Assembly: GCF_002941025.1 (NCBI RefSeq)
Contig: NZ_PTJS01000001.1
Span: 7,578,605-7,642,604 of the forward strand
Direction of reading: 5' to 3'
Source: Streptomyces sp. QL37
Lineage (GTDB): Bacteria; Actinomycetota; Actinomycetes; Streptomycetales; Streptomycetaceae
DNA length: 64,000 bases
Shown: positions 8,421 through 17,744 of the stretch, piece after piece
Layout of the letters: every line of letters begins with the position of its first letter
How positions within the stretch are numbered: the first letter of the stretch is position 1
Program-made: the position numbers and the translations under genes
The notes under the pieces: generated by a model
The model's input: only the letters and a program-made list of their open reading frames with translations
Databases searched by the model: none
What the model was told of the DNA's origin: nothing

Positions 8421-8648
8421 GTGCCCAAGACGCAGCTGAACGTTCGAGTGGACGAGGCCACCGCCGAGGCGGCGCGACAGCGCGCCCTTCAGCGGGGGAT
8501 GAGCGTGAACCGCTACATAGAGGAGCTCGTCAAACAGGATGCGGGCGAGGTGGGACACACCTTCGTCGAGGCCGCGGCCGACTTCATGAAGCAGTACGAG
8601 TCGGTGTTCGCCGAGGAGTTCGGCCCGGAGCGCGAAGGCACCCGTTGA
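8421..8648 (+). CDS. Ribbon-helix-helix (Arc/HicB-like) antitoxin-type protein
   Basis: 75 aa, GTG start. The N-terminal segment LNVRVDEATAEAARQRALQ (strand then helix) and GMSVNRYIEELV match the Arc/CopG-type ribbon-helix-helix DNA-binding fold; the acidic C-terminal half (FVEAAADFMKQYESVFAEEF) would be the partner-binding tail. Its stop overlaps the TTG start of the next gene by 4 bp (TTGA), and a perfect inverted repeat lies just upstream, both typical of autoregulated toxin-antitoxin operons. Antitoxin role is inferred from this context. Confidence 0.8.
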   Translation: MPKTQLNVRVDEATAEAARQRALQRGMSVNRYIEELVKQDAGEVGHTFVEAAADFMKQYESVFAEEFGPEREGTR

Positions 8649-9016
8649 ACCTGCAGATCGACCTTTCCTGGCTGCTCATGGTCGCCGAGCACAAGACGCC
8701 CGGTGATCCGCAGGTCGTCGACTGGGGTGCGCTCGTCGCCGCCGTCAGCCGGCACGAGGCGGAGATCTTCGGCAGCCCCGTCTACAGCGACCCGCACTCC
8801 CGGGCGGCCGCCCTGCTCCAGCTGCTCCTGCACGTGCCCGCGCTCGAGCACTCCAACGCCATGTTCGCCTCCGCCGTCGCCTACGGCTATCTCGTCGCCT
8901 CGGGGCTGAAGGTCATCACCTCTCCTGAGCAGGTGCGCGACCTCGCGCGGCTGGTGAAGGAGGGCAAGGCGGACATCCGGACCATCGCCGAAGAGCTCCG
9001 CCGGTGGAGCCTGTGA
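8645..9016 (+). CDS. Fic/Doc-like toxin component with degenerate active-site motif
   Basis: 123 aa, TTG start overlapping the antitoxin stop. Small helical protein of a family that Streptomyces genomes commonly annotate as Fic-family toxin component. The segment HVPALEHSNAMFASAVAYGY followed by LVASG lines up by eye with the Fic/Doc active-site loop and following helix (HPFxxGNxR...LxxNG). The conserved Asn is kept, but the catalytic His corresponds to Pro, and the phosphate-binding Gly and Lys/Arg are Ser and Met. If the alignment is right, it cannot AMPylate or phosphorylate by the known mechanism. Toxic activity is untested. Confidence 0.7.
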   Translation: MNLQIDLSWLLMVAEHKTPGDPQVVDWGALVAAVSRHEAEIFGSPVYSDPHSRAAALLQLLLHVPALEHSNAMFASAVAYGYLVASGLKVITSPEQVRDLARLVKEGKADIRTIAEELRRWSL

Positions 9017-9026
9017 CCGGGGTTCC

Positions 9027-9722
9027 TCAGCCCGCCTCCGCCGGGCGGTCCACCACGGCCGACCGGCGGGCCACGCCGAGCACACACGGCGAGCTCGGCA
9101 GTTGTACGCCCTTGTCCGGGATGCGGAACCTGCGGCACATCCCCAGCTCGAAGCCTGCCTCCTCGATGGCCGCCACCGTGTCCCGTGCCGTGTGACAGCC
9201 CCCGAAGAGCAACGGCCACAGGGTGCGGTCCGCCGCCCGCTGCACGGTCGCCAGCGCCCCGCCCGGGGCCAGCGTGTGCTCGAAGAAGCGCAGCTCACCG
9301 CCCGGCCTCAGCACCCGTTTGAGCTCCGCCAGCGCCCGGGGCAGGTCCCGCACGGTGCACAGGACCAGTGAGGCCACCGCCGCGTCGAACGCCTCGCTCT
9401 TGACCGGCAGCGCCTCGGCCGTGCCGGGCACGACATCGACCGGCACCTCCGCGCGCAGCGCCGCACCGGCCGCCAACTGCCGCAGGCTGCGCTCGGGCTC
9501 GATCGCGACGACTTCGGACACGGCCCCCGGGTAGTGCGCGAAGTTGAGACCGTTGCCCGCGCCGATCTCGATGACACGGCCGGAAAGACCAGCGAGGAGC
9601 TCGTCGCGACGGTCCGCCAGACCCCCTTTGAGGTCGGCCGCCACGCTCATCCGGGCGTAGAAGCGTGCGAAGACCGGGTGGTGCACCGCGTCCCGGGGGA
9701 CAGGTGTGCTGCGCCGACGCAT
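9027..9722 (-). CDS. Class I SAM-dependent methyltransferase
   Basis: 231 aa. Rossmann-type methyltransferase: motif I VIEIGAGNGLN near residue 50, acidic end of strand 2 in VVAIEPE, motif II region EAFDAAVASLVLCTV, and LKRVLRPGGELRFFEH. Overall it resembles the METTL7-like/UbiE-like group with no added domain. Convergent with the TA-like pair, only 10 bp between stops. ATG at 9722 (MRRRSTPVPR) has GGAGG about 10 nt upstream. It follows bioD on the same strand after 65 bp. Substrate unknown. Confidence 0.87.
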   Translation of the reverse strand: MRRRSTPVPRDAVHHPVFARFYARMSVAADLKGGLADRRDELLAGLSGRVIEIGAGNGLNFAHYPGAVSEVVAIEPERSLRQLAAGAALRAEVPVDVVPGTAEALPVKSEAFDAAVASLVLCTVRDLPRALAELKRVLRPGGELRFFEHTLAPGGALATVQRAADRTLWPLLFGGCHTARDTVAAIEEAGFELGMCRRFRIPDKGVQLPSSPCVLGVARRSAVVDRPAEAG

Positions 9723-9787
9723 GATCGGGCCTCCTCGGAGGGCACGTGGATACGGCTCTCCTCGGATTCTCCCCCGTACGGGCCCGC

Positions 9788-10477
9788 TCAGCCGCTCATA
9801 CGGCGCCCGCCGAGTTCCGGTGCCAGCCAACCCGCCGCCCGTGCCCGGAAGTCGGCCGGTTCCAGGGCCCCGGCACCGGCCGGTACCGCACCGAGCAGCG
9901 GGGCGCCCGCGGCGACCGGGAGGTCGTCGATGTTGCACCGCGAGGCCAGGTCCGGATCGGCCGGCATGCTCCCCACCACCACTCCGGAACACAGGAGTCC
10001 TCGCGCCCGCAGCGCCTCCGTCGTCAGGGCGGTGGCGTTGAGGGTGCCCAGACCCGCCTGGGCCACCACCAGCACGGGCGCCGCCATCAGCCGCGCCGCG
10101 TCCGCGAGCGTGGCTCCCTGCTCGTCGTAGCGGACGAGAAGCCCGCCCGCTCCCTCGACCAGCACCAGATCGTGCTCCGTCGCCAGCTTCTGGGCCGCCT
10201 CGGCGATCTCGTGCGGGCGTACGGGGGTGAGGCCTGCCCGGCGTGCGGCAGTCTCCGGTGCCAACGGCTCGGGGAAACGGGCCAGTTCGACCGCCGTCAC
10301 GTGGGCGCCGGCCAGCCGTGCCACCTCGGCGGCGTCCCCCGGCTCGCCCGGTGCGAGACCCGTCTGTGCGGGCTTGAGGACCGCGACCCGGCGGTCCCGG
10401 TGGGCGGCCGCCACCGCAGCCGTCACGATCGTCTTGCCGATCTCGGTGCCCGTACCGGTCACCACGAGGATCGTCAT
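9788..10477 (-). CDS. bioD: Dethiobiotin synthetase
   Basis: 229 aa. ATP-dependent carboxylation and ring closure of 7,8-diaminopelargonic acid to dethiobiotin, the penultimate step of biotin synthesis. P-loop GTGTEIGKT at residues 8-16, then VLKPAQTG (substrate Lys) near 36, and VEGAGGLLV, all diagnostic for BioD. ATG at 10477 lies 1 bp after the bioA stop, so it is translated from the same message as bioB and bioA. Confidence 0.96.
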   Translation of the reverse strand: MTILVVTGTGTEIGKTIVTAAVAAAHRDRRVAVLKPAQTGLAPGEPGDAAEVARLAGAHVTAVELARFPEPLAPETAARRAGLTPVRPHEIAEAAQKLATEHDLVLVEGAGGLLVRYDEQGATLADAARLMAAPVLVVAQAGLGTLNATALTTEALRARGLLCSGVVVGSMPADPDLASRCNIDDLPVAAGAPLLGAVPAGAGALEPADFRARAAGWLAPELGGRRMSG

Positions 10478-10478
10478 C

Positions 10479-11783
10479 TCAGCCCTCCCTCGCCGCCGCG
10501 CACACGGCCCGGCAGATCCTTGCCACATCGTCGTCGCCGGTCACGTAGGGCGGCATCGTGTACACGAGATCGCGGAACGGGCGCAGCCAGACGCCCTCGC
10601 GCACAGCGGCCCGTGTGGCGGCCTCCATGTCCACCTCGTGATCGAGCTGCACGACCCCGATCGCACCCAGCACCCGGACATCCCGGACGCCCGGTGCGCC
10701 GGCGGCCTCCGCCAGTCCCTGGCGCAGCCCCGTGCCGATGCGCTTCACCTCCAGCTCCCAGTCCTGGCCCAGCAGGAGATCGACGGAGGCGCAGGCCACC
10801 GCCGAGGCGAGCGGATTGCCCATGAACGTCGGCCCGTGCGCGAGCACCGGCACGTCCCCGCTCGAGATGCCCTCCGCCACCCGTGAGGTGCACAGCGTCG
10901 CCGCGAGCGTCAGATAGCCCCCGGTCAGCGCCTTGCCGACGCACATGACATCCGGTGAGACCCCGGCGTGCCCCGCTGCGAACAACTGCCCGGTACGGCC
11001 GAAGCCCGTCGCGATCTCGTCGAACACCAGCAGCACGTCATTCGCGTCGCACGCCTCGCGAAGCACCCGCAGATACGCGGGGGAGTGGAAGCGCATCCCG
11101 CCCGCCCCCTGCACCACGGGCTCCACGATCACCGCCGCCGTCTCGTCGGCGTGCGCTGCCACCAGGTCGCGCAGATGCCTCACGTAGGTCTCGTCGGGCT
11201 CGGCGTCGAAGCCGTCAGGCGGGGCGTCCGCGAAGATCTGCCGGGGGAGGGACCCCGACCACAGCTCGTGCATCCCGCCCTCGGGGTCGCACACCGACAT
11301 CGGCTGCCACGTGTCGCCGTGATAGCCGCCACGCCAGGTCAGCAGCCGGTTCTTGGCGGGCCGCCCCGCCGAACGCCAGTACTGCAGGCACATCTTCACC
11401 GCGACCTCGACGGAGACCGAACCCGAATCGGCGAGGAAGACGTGCTGCAGCGGCTCCGGAGTGATCTCCACCAGCCGGGTCGCCAGCCGGACGGCGGGCT
11501 CGTGCGTGAGCCCGCCGAACATCACATGACTCATCCGGTCCAGCTGGCCGCGGGCGGCCTCGTTGAGCACCGGATGGTTGTAGCCGTGGACCGCGGACCA
11601 CCAGGACGACATGCCGTCCACCAACTCGTGCTGACCGTGGGAGGGTTCGGCGAGGCGGAGACGCACCCCGGACGCGGACTCCACGACCAGCGGCTCCTGC
11701 CGGCCCGGCATGGGACCGTAGGGATGCCAGACGTGTGCCCGGTCCAGGGCGCGGAGTTCTGCGGGGCGGAGCGGATCAGGCAT
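10479..11783 (-). CDS. bioA: Adenosylmethionine-8-amino-7-oxononanoate aminotransferase
   Basis: 434 aa, PLP-dependent class III aminotransferase. It transfers the amino group of SAM to KAPA, giving DAPA. BioA landmarks are visible: HVWHPYGPM at the N-terminus, [40 protein letters not shown] and the PLP lysine in [10 protein letters not shown] near residue 283. ATG at 11783 overlaps the bioB stop by 8 bp, implying translational coupling. Middle gene of bioB-bioA-bioD. Confidence 0.96.
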   Translation of the reverse strand: MPDPLRPAELRALDRAHVWHPYGPMPGRQEPLVVESASGVRLRLAEPSHGQHELVDGMSSWWSAVHGYNHPVLNEAARGQLDRMSHVMFGGLTHEPAVRLATRLVEITPEPLQHVFLADSGSVSVEVAVKMCLQYWRSAGRPAKNRLLTWRGGYHGDTWQPMSVCDPEGGMHELWSGSLPRQIFADAPPDGFDAEPDETYVRHLRDLVAAHADETAAVIVEPVVQGAGGMRFHSPAYLRVLREACDANDVLLVFDEIATGFGRTGQLFAAGHAGVSPDVMCVGKALTGGYLTLAATLCTSRVAEGISSGDVPVLAHGPTFMGNPLASAVACASVDLLLGQDWELEVKRIGTGLRQGLAEAAGAPGVRDVRVLGAIGVVQLDHEVDMEAATRAAVREGVWLRPFRDLVYTMPPYVTGDDDVARICRAVCAAAREG

Positions 11784-12939
11784 TGGGCGCGAGGTCCGTC
11801 CCGGTTCCACGACGGCGGACCGTCACGAGATCCGTACGCGCCGCCAGGACCTCGGACGTCTCCGGAGCGGCCTCGGGGGTGTCGCCGCACGGAGCGCAGC
11901 CGCCCTCGTGCGAACCGCAGCCGCTGCCCGCCGGGGCGCGGTGCTCGGGAAGCGTCGTGGTGTCGGCCCCCTCCACCTCGAAACCGGCGTCCGCGATCAT
12001 GTCGAGGTCGGACTGGCCCGACTGGCCCTCGGTGGTCAGGTAGTCACCCAGGAAGATCGAGTTGACCAGGTTCAGGGCCAGCGGCTGCATCGAACGCAGA
12101 TGGACCTCACGGCCGCCCGCGAGCCGCACCTCGACGTCGGGGCAGACGAACCGGACCATCGCCAGGATGCGCAGGCACCGCTGGGGGGTGAGGTGCCACT
12201 CCTTGGCGAGCGGGGTGCCCTCGATCGGGATCAGGAAGTTCACCGGCACCGAGTCGGGATCCAGGTCACGCAGCGAGAACACGACGTCCACCAGATCGGC
12301 GTCGCTCTCACCCATCCCCGCGATCAGCCCCGAGCACGCCGAGAGGCCGGCGGCCTGTGCCTGCTGCACGGTGTCCACCCGGTCGGCGTACGTGTGGGTG
12401 GTCGTGATCTGCCCGTACGTCCCCTCCGAGGTGTTGAGGTTGTGGTTGTACGCGTCGGCGCCCGCGGACCGCAGCCGGTCGGCCTGGCCCTGCGAGAGCA
12501 GGCCCAGGCACGCGCACACCTCGACGTCCTCGTGCTGCTCCTTGATCGCCTCGATGGTCTGCGACACCCGGTCGACGTCCCGGTCCGTCGGCCCCCGGCC
12601 GCTCGCCACCAGACAGACACGCTTCGCGCCGCCGGCCACCCCGGCGGCGGCGGCCTTCGTGGCCTCGTCCGGCTTCAGCCAGGTGTACTTCAGGATCCCG
12701 GCCTCGGAACCGAGCCGCTGCGAACAGTACGAGCAGTCCTCGGGGCAGAGCCCGGACTTCAGGTTCACCAGATAGTTGAGCTTCACGCGCCGCCCGAACC
12801 ACTGACGGCGTACCTTCCCGGCCGCGGCCACCACGTCGAGCAGTTCGTCGTCGGACGTCGCCAGCACGGCGAGCGCTTCGTCACGGGTCGGCAGTTCGCG
12901 CCGCAGCCCCTTGTCCACCAGCGTATTCAGCAGGTCCAT
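11776..12939 (-). CDS. bioB: Biotin synthase
   Basis: 387 aa, radical-SAM enzyme inserting sulfur into dethiobiotin. The CxxxCxxC cluster motif is C65-PED-C69-SY-C72; [10 protein letters not shown] before it and [13 protein letters not shown] after it are typical of BioB. The C-terminus carries an extra cysteine-rich tail ([14 protein letters not shown]) absent from E. coli BioB but common in actinobacteria, as I recall. ATG at 12939 chosen for [12 protein letters not shown]. First gene of the operon; transcribed away from bioF with a 143-bp shared promoter region. Confidence 0.96.
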   Translation of the reverse strand: MDLLNTLVDKGLRRELPTRDEALAVLATSDDELLDVVAAAGKVRRQWFGRRVKLNYLVNLKSGLCPEDCSYCSQRLGSEAGILKYTWLKPDEATKAAAAGVAGGAKRVCLVASGRGPTDRDVDRVSQTIEAIKEQHEDVEVCACLGLLSQGQADRLRSAGADAYNHNLNTSEGTYGQITTTHTYADRVDTVQQAQAAGLSACSGLIAGMGESDADLVDVVFSLRDLDPDSVPVNFLIPIEGTPLAKEWHLTPQRCLRILAMVRFVCPDVEVRLAGGREVHLRSMQPLALNLVNSIFLGDYLTTEGQSGQSDLDMIADAGFEVEGADTTTLPEHRAPAGSGCGSHEGGCAPCGDTPEAAPETSEVLAARTDLVTVRRRGTGTDLAPNA

Positions 12940-13082
12940 GGCCTTGATCCTGACGTACGGCACCGTCATCGGCCAAGGAGGAACCGGACAGTAGAGCCGG
13001 TCGATGCTGTGTGTATTGCCACACCCTGGCCTGTTGCGCACCCGGTTAGGGTCTGTGAGCTGCCTACAAAAGGGACCCGCCC

Positions 13083-14231
13083 ATGTCCTACGCCCCGTTC
13101 GACTGGATCGACGACGAGGCCCGGCGCCGTGCCGACGCCGGACTCGTCCGGACGCTGCGCCCCCGGCCCGCCGATACGGAACTTCTGGACCTCGCGAGCA
13201 ACGACTACCTGGGTCTGAGCCGGCACCCCGAGGTCACCTCGGCCGCCGCCGAGGCGGCACGGACCTGGGGAGGGGGTGCCACCGGCTCACGGCTCGTCAC
13301 CGGAACCACCGCGCTGCACGCCGAACTCGAACGCGAACTCGCCGACTTCTGCGGATTCGAGGACGCCCTGGTGTTCTCGTCCGGCTACGCGGCCAACCTC
13401 GCCGCCCTCACCGCGCTCACCGGGCACGACTCGCTGATCGTGTCCGACGCCGGCAACCACGCCTCGATCGTGGACGGGTGCCGGCTCGCCCGTGCCGCCA
13501 CCGCCGTCGTGCCGCACTCGGATCCGGAGGCTGTGCGAAAGGCGCTCCTCGACCACGACGGACGGGCTCTGGCGGTGACCGACTCCGTCTTCTCGGTGGA
13601 CGGGGACGCCGCCCCGCTGGCAGCACTCGCCGGTGTCTGCCGCGACGCCGGCGCGGCCCTCCTCGTGGACGACGCGCACGGACTGGGGGTTCTGGGCGAG
13701 GGCGGTCGCGGCGGGCTCGCGGCAGCCGGACTGGCGGGTGGCGAGGGGGTCGTCGCCACCCTCACCCTCTCGAAATCGCTCGGCAGCCAGGGCGGAGCGG
13801 TTCTCGGTCCCGCCCGGGTCATCCGCCATCTGGTCAACACTGCACGCACGTTCATCTTCGACACCGGACTCGCACCGGCGGCCGTCGGCGCCGCCCTGGG
13901 CGCCCTGCGCCTGCTGCGCCGCGAACCGGGACGAGCGGCCAGAGCCGGCGCGGTGTCCGCCGAACTGTACGGCCGGCTGACGGAGGCCGGACTGACCGCG
14001 GTGCGCCCCGACGCAGCCGTCGTGTCGGTCCGAGCGCCCTCGGCGGAGTCCGCGGTGCGGTGGGCGGCCGACTGCCGCACGGCGGGTCTCGCGGTGGGAT
14101 GCTTCCGGCCGCCGTCGGTGCCGGACGGGATCTCCCGGCTGAGGCTGACAGCCCGCGCGGATCTGACGCAAAATCAGATCGCGACCGCCGTGGGCACGCT
14201 CCTCGCCACCGCGCCGGAGCCCCTCAGCTGA
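13083..14231 (+). CDS. bioF: 8-amino-7-oxononanoate synthase
   Basis: 382 aa, PLP-dependent alpha-oxoamine synthase condensing pimeloyl-CoA or pimeloyl-ACP with alanine. Diagnostic stretches: [12 protein letters not shown] near residue 35, [29 protein letters not shown], and the PLP lysine in [12 protein letters not shown] near residue 230. It is divergent from bioBAD, so all four pathway genes can be controlled from one intergenic region. Its stop overlaps the stop of the convergent DUF397 gene by 8 bp. Confidence 0.95.
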   Translation: MSYAPFDWIDDEARRRADAGLVRTLRPRPADTELLDLASNDYLGLSRHPEVTSAAAEAARTWGGGATGSRLVTGTTALHAELERELADFCGFEDALVFSSGYAANLAALTALTGHDSLIVSDAGNHASIVDGCRLARAATAVVPHSDPEAVRKALLDHDGRALAVTDSVFSVDGDAAPLAALAGVCRDAGAALLVDDAHGLGVLGEGGRGGLAAAGLAGGEGVVATLTLSKSLGSQGGAVLGPARVIRHLVNTARTFIFDTGLAPAAVGAALGALRLLRREPGRAARAGAVSAELYGRLTEAGLTAVRPDAAVVSVRAPSAESAVRWAADCRTAGLAVGCFRPPSVPDGISRLRLTARADLTQNQIATAVGTLLATAPEPLS

Positions 14232-14430
14232 CCGGTCGGCCGTCCAGCCCGGCGACGAAGGACATCCACGCAGTCGCGGAGAATCGAAGCGGCGGTATGG
14301 CCGTGTCCTTGGAGTCCCGTACGGCGAGCTCGTCGTCGCCGTACGGCGCGGTCTCCACGCAGTTGTTCATTCCGGTACTGCGGCTGCTGCGCCGCCAGGT
14401 GGGTGCGGGCTGTGCGAGACGGTCGGACAT
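14224..14430 (-). CDS. DUF397 domain protein
   Basis: 68 aa, entirely a DUF397 domain: WRRSSRSTGMNNCVETAPYG, then LAVRDSKDTAIPPLRFSATAW. In Streptomyces these small proteins are paired with an upstream XRE regulator and a nearby anti-sigma-like ATPase, and some such pairs have been described as toxin-antitoxin-like or developmental switches. Its start overlaps the 3' end of the XRE gene by 64 bp in another frame, so the two are coupled. Overlaps bioF at the stop. Confidence 0.92.
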   Translation of the reverse strand: MSDRLAQPAPTWRRSSRSTGMNNCVETAPYGDDELAVRDSKDTAIPPLRFSATAWMSFVAGLDGRPVS

Positions 14431-15320
14431 CGTGGCCCCCTCGGGCAGTCTGAAGGTTCCGCCTGATCACCGCGGCCTACTGCGGCGATGAGGTCCAGCG
14501 AACGCTCGGGCGACAGCGCGTGAGCCTGCATCGTGCGGAAGGCCGAGCTGTACGCCTCAAGGTCTTCTTTCCGCTCCAGGTAGAGACTACTCGTCAAGTG
14601 GTCAAGAACGACCACGTCTAGATCAGAAGTGGTCGGAAATGAAAAAATAACGAAAGGGCCCGTGAGGCCGATATAACTCCCGGCCCCGAACGGCAGTAAC
14701 TGGAGTGTCACGTGGGGAAGTTGAGCGACCTGTGACAGATGGTGCAGCTGTTCCTCCATCACCCGGGAGCCGCCCACCCCTCGTCGTAGGACCGCCTCGT
14801 CGAGTACGGCGCTGAGTCGCAGCGGCCGGGGCGCGTGGAGGACGCTCTGCCGGGCGAGTCTGACCTCGACCAGGGAATCGAGCTGTGCGGGCGGCAGTCC
14901 GTCCAGCGAGGACCGGGTCACCGCCCGCGCGTAGTCGGCGGTCTGCAGCAGGCCCGGCACCACCGAGGTCTCCAGTGTGCGGACGGTATCGGCCTGGGAC
15001 TCCAGGCTGATGAAGTCTCGGTACTGGGGCGGGATGAGACCGCGATACGCGTGCCACCACCCGTTTCCGCCTCCGCCCGCCGATCCGGCGAGCGTCTGGA
15101 GCAGGGCGCGCAGCTGACGGTCGTCCACACCGTAGGCGTCCAGCAGGCGGGTCACGTCACCGGGCGTCACGCCGCTCGCCCCCGTCTCGATCCGGCTCAC
15201 CTTCGACTGGTGCCAGCCGAGCATCCCGGCGGCGTCCCGGCTCGTGAGTCCCGACGTGTGACGCAGGCTGCGCAGCTCCTCCCCGAGCTTGCGACGGCGT
15301 ACCGCAGGGCCGTTCCGCAT
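14367..15320 (-). CDS. XRE-family regulator with helix-turn-helix and DUF5753
   Basis: 317 aa. N-terminal HTH_XRE at about 10-65 (RKLGEELRSLRHTSGLTSRD, then WHQSKVSRIETG), followed by a DUF5753 ligand-binding-like domain at about 100-275 (VPGLLQTADYARAVTR; LHHLSQVAQLPHVTLQLLPF; LTGPFVIFSFP). The last ~20 residues are a Pro/Gly-rich tail translated through the start of the DUF397 gene, longer than usual for the family. Together with DUF397 and the divergent ATPase this is a standard Streptomyces regulatory triad. Confidence 0.92.
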   Translation of the reverse strand: MRNGPAVRRRKLGEELRSLRHTSGLTSRDAAGMLGWHQSKVSRIETGASGVTPGDVTRLLDAYGVDDRQLRALLQTLAGSAGGGGNGWWHAYRGLIPPQYRDFISLESQADTVRTLETSVVPGLLQTADYARAVTRSSLDGLPPAQLDSLVEVRLARQSVLHAPRPLRLSAVLDEAVLRRGVGGSRVMEEQLHHLSQVAQLPHVTLQLLPFGAGSYIGLTGPFVIFSFPTTSDLDVVVLDHLTSSLYLERKEDLEAYSSAFRTMQAHALSPERSLDLIAAVGRGDQAEPSDCPRGPRCPTVSHSPHPPGGAAAAVPE

Positions 15321-15550
15321 GGCGGCCTCCTCCCGTTGTACGGAGAGCCGCCCGGGTGGGGCCGGCTCGGAAAGGGGCCAGTGTTACGTCCGTACACGGC
15401 TCAGGGGGCGGAGTTCACCGTAATGAGCGACAGATATATGCATATCTTGGTGGATCGCCGTCATGGAGGGCGGCATCGGTGGCACTCTGGCGCGAAGCAC
15501 AATCCAGGCCGGCCATGCGTCGGTCAGGGCGGGAAAGGGACGGCGTCGCC

Positions 15551-15982
15551 ATGGCAGACCATCAGGAAGCAACCGTCACTCTGCCGAGCGATCCGGCCTC
15601 GGTCTCCACGGCCCGGAGACATGTGGCCCGGGTGCTCACCGAATGGGGCCTGGCCGAGGACAGCGACACCGCCGACACCATCCGGCTGATCGTCTCGGAG
15701 CTTGCCACCAACGCCGTCCAGCACACCTTCGGGCAGTCGCCCACCTTCACGGTGGACCTGCGCCTCGACCGGGACGTGGAGTTCTATCTCGGCGTGACGG
15801 ACAGTCACCCCCGCTGGCCCCAGCGGCTGCCCGCCGCGGTCCGGCAGGACAACGGCCGCGGCATGGTGATCATCCGGGCCCTGGCGAAGGAGCACGGCGG
15901 GCGGCTCAGCGTCAGCCCCACCCCGGACGGGGGCAAGACCGTGTCGATCGCTCTGCCTTGGCCGGTTCCCGCCCAGACCTGA
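15551..15982 (+). CDS. ATP-binding protein, HATPase_c_2 (RsbW/SpoIIAB-like)
   Basis: 143 aa, a single GHKL ATPase domain. The N-box is ELATNAVQHT near residue 58 and the G2-like loop is DNGRGMVIIRALA near 103; no DHp or sensor domain, as in anti-sigma-factor kinases. ATG at 15551 (MADHQEATVTLPSDP) fits family starts; an in-frame ATG 12 codons upstream is less likely. Divergent from the XRE-DUF397 pair. Likely a partner-switching regulator; its sigma factor or anti-anti-sigma target is unknown. Confidence 0.88.
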   Translation: MADHQEATVTLPSDPASVSTARRHVARVLTEWGLAEDSDTADTIRLIVSELATNAVQHTFGQSPTFTVDLRLDRDVEFYLGVTDSHPRWPQRLPAAVRQDNGRGMVIIRALAKEHGGRLSVSPTPDGGKTVSIALPWPVPAQT

Positions 15983-16014
15983 CGCCGTCCGGCGGGCCTC
16001 CGTGCGGTGCGGGC

Positions 16015-16083
16015 GGGGCGTGCTGCGCGTGCCGGTGGTTCGGGGCGTGCTGCGCGTGCCGGTGGTGCGGGGCGTGCTGCGCG
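16015..16083. repeat. 27-bp tandem repeat, about 2.6 copies
   Basis: Copies at 16015-16041 and 16042-16068 differ at one base; a partial third copy runs to 16083. The unit begins GGGGCGTGCTGCGCGTGCC. It lies in the gap between the stops of the ATPase gene (+) and the LysR gene (-). Confidence 0.93.
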
Positions 16084-16094
16084 GGGCCGTTCCC

Positions 16095-17009
16095 TCACGC
16101 GGCGGACGCCCGGCCGAAGCCGCTGCGCAGCAGCGCCATCAGCGTCGTCGCCGCCGCGGTGTCCCGGTCCCCCCGGTGCACCACGGAGATCGTCCGCCGG
16201 AAGGCGGCGGGTTCGAGACGGCGGACGGCGAGCGGTGCAGGGGACATCGCGGCCACCATCTCCGGCACCACCGCCACGCCGATCCCCGCGCTGACCAGGG
16301 CACACACCAGCGCGTAGCCGGGTGACTCGCACACCACGGCGGGGGTGGCCCCCGCCTCCGCCAGCGCACGCTCCACGCCGCGACGGGGCGGATGGCCGGG
16401 GGCGCTGCTGATCAGCGGGCGGCCCGCGAGTTCGGCCACGGGCAGCGGGCCGCTGCCCTCGGACAGCATCTGCCCGAGCGCCGTGACCAGCACCAGCTCC
16501 TCGACGAGCAGCGGCTCGGCCGACACCCCCGCCGGGAGCGGCTCGACGGCCGCGGGTTCGTACGCGTGGGTCAGCGCGAGGTCGACTTCGCCGGCCGCCA
16601 CGGCGGCTACACCGGCGGGCGGCTCGTAGTCCGTGACGGCCAGTTCCACGTCGGGGTGGGCGCGCCGGAACGCGGTGAGTACCGGCGGCAGCAGATGGAT
16701 CCCGGCCGTCACGAACGTGCCGACCCGCAGCCGCCCGCCCGACAGTCCGGCCAGACCGGCCAGCTCGTGCCGCGCCTGGTCCATCTCGTCCAGGACGCGC
16801 CGGGCCCGCCCTGCCAGCAGCTCACCGGCGGCCGTCAGCCGTGCCCCGCGGTGGTGGCGGACGAGGAGGGCGGCTCCGGTCTCCTTCTCCAGCTTGGCCA
16901 GCTGCTGCGAGAGGGCGGGTGCGGTGTAACCCAGCCGCGCGGCTGCGCGCGTGATCGATCCGGCCTCGGAAACCGCGACCAGCGCCGCCAGCCGTGTCGG
17001 GTCGAACAT
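16095..17009 (-). CDS. LysR-family transcriptional regulator
   Basis: 304 aa. Winged HTH at 1-60 (LAALVAVSEAGSITRAAARL; PALSQQLAKLEKETG), linker helix to about 90, and a LysR substrate-binding domain from about 93 (RLRVGTFVTAGIHLLPPVL) to the end. It is divergent from a LysE-type exporter with 72 bp between starts, the classic arrangement in which the regulator controls the exporter, as LysG-LysE does. Effector probably an amino acid or analogue; not determinable here. Confidence 0.93.
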   Translation of the reverse strand: MFDPTRLAALVAVSEAGSITRAAARLGYTAPALSQQLAKLEKETGAALLVRHHRGARLTAAGELLAGRARRVLDEMDQARHELAGLAGLSGGRLRVGTFVTAGIHLLPPVLTAFRRAHPDVELAVTDYEPPAGVAAVAAGEVDLALTHAYEPAAVEPLPAGVSAEPLLVEELVLVTALGQMLSEGSGPLPVAELAGRPLISSAPGHPPRRGVERALAEAGATPAVVCESPGYALVCALVSAGIGVAVVPEMVAAMSPAPLAVRRLEPAAFRRTISVVHRGDRDTAAATTLMALLRSGFGRASAA

Positions 17010-17081
17010 TAAGCGTTCCTTTTGGCAGACCCAGAAGATTGCAAGTACATGCTAAGGGCTGTGATGGGCCAGGGTGGACCC

Positions 17082-17726
17082 ATGGACGCACAACTGCTCG
17101 CCTTCGTCGCCGTTGCCGCGGGGATGGTGGCCCTTCCCGGCGCCGACTTCACCGTGGTCGTACGCAACGCGCTCGCATCCCGGCGGTCCGGTCTCGCCAC
17201 CGCCGTGGGGGTCGCCGGAGGGCTCGTGGTGCACACCGCGCTGGCAGCGGCCGGACTCGCCGCCGTGCTCGTGACGATGCCCGCCCTGTTCCGCGGCGTT
17301 CAGCTGCTCGGCGGCGCGTACGTGCTCTACCTCGGGCTCAGCGGCCTGTACGCGATGCGCCGGCGGCCCGCCGCCGCCGGCGACGCCGCCGGGGAGGAGA
17401 GCGAGGGCAGGGCGCTGCCGGGGGCCGGAAGGTCACTGCGCCAGGGTTTCCTGACCAACGCCCTCAACCCGAAGGCGCCCGTGCTCTTCCTCAGCCTGCT
17501 GCCCCAGTTCGTCCCCGAGGGGCAGCCACCGCTGCCCAGGACGCTCCTGCTGGCCTCGGTGGTCGTCCTGCTCGCGCTCGTCTGGTTTCCGGCCGTCGCC
17601 CTGCTGGTGGACCGCCTGGGCCGCGGGCTTCGCCGGCCGCGTGCCACCCGGGTGATCGAGGGTGGCAGCGGCACGGCGCTCACCGCGTTGGGACTCGTGC
17701 TGGTGACGGGCCCCCTGCTGCACTGA
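17082..17726 (+). CDS. LysE-family amino-acid/metabolite exporter
   Basis: 214 aa, about six membrane helices. It starts LLAFVAVAAGMVALPGADFT, where the ALPGPDF-like motif after TM1 is the LysE/RhtB signature; the cytoplasmic loop after TM3 carries LRQGFLTNALNPKAPVLFL (NPK motif). It would export an amino acid, homoserine-like compound or related metabolite. ATG at 17082 has a GGTGG about 6 nt upstream. Divergent from its likely LysR regulator. Confidence 0.92.
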   Translation: MDAQLLAFVAVAAGMVALPGADFTVVVRNALASRRSGLATAVGVAGGLVVHTALAAAGLAAVLVTMPALFRGVQLLGGAYVLYLGLSGLYAMRRRPAAAGDAAGEESEGRALPGAGRSLRQGFLTNALNPKAPVLFLSLLPQFVPEGQPPLPRTLLLASVVVLLALVWFPAVALLVDRLGRGLRRPRATRVIEGGSGTALTALGLVLVTGPLLH

Positions 17727-17744
17727 ACGGAGAAGGGAGGGACC

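Noticed and set aside
12940..13082. Biotin repressor (BioQ-type) operator between bioB and bioF
   Set aside because: No convincing palindrome seen by eye; control is likely from here but no site could be supported.
16015..16083. CRISPR-like array
   Set aside because: Repeats are contiguous without spacers; no cas genes. The same holds for 617-670 and 59116-59227.
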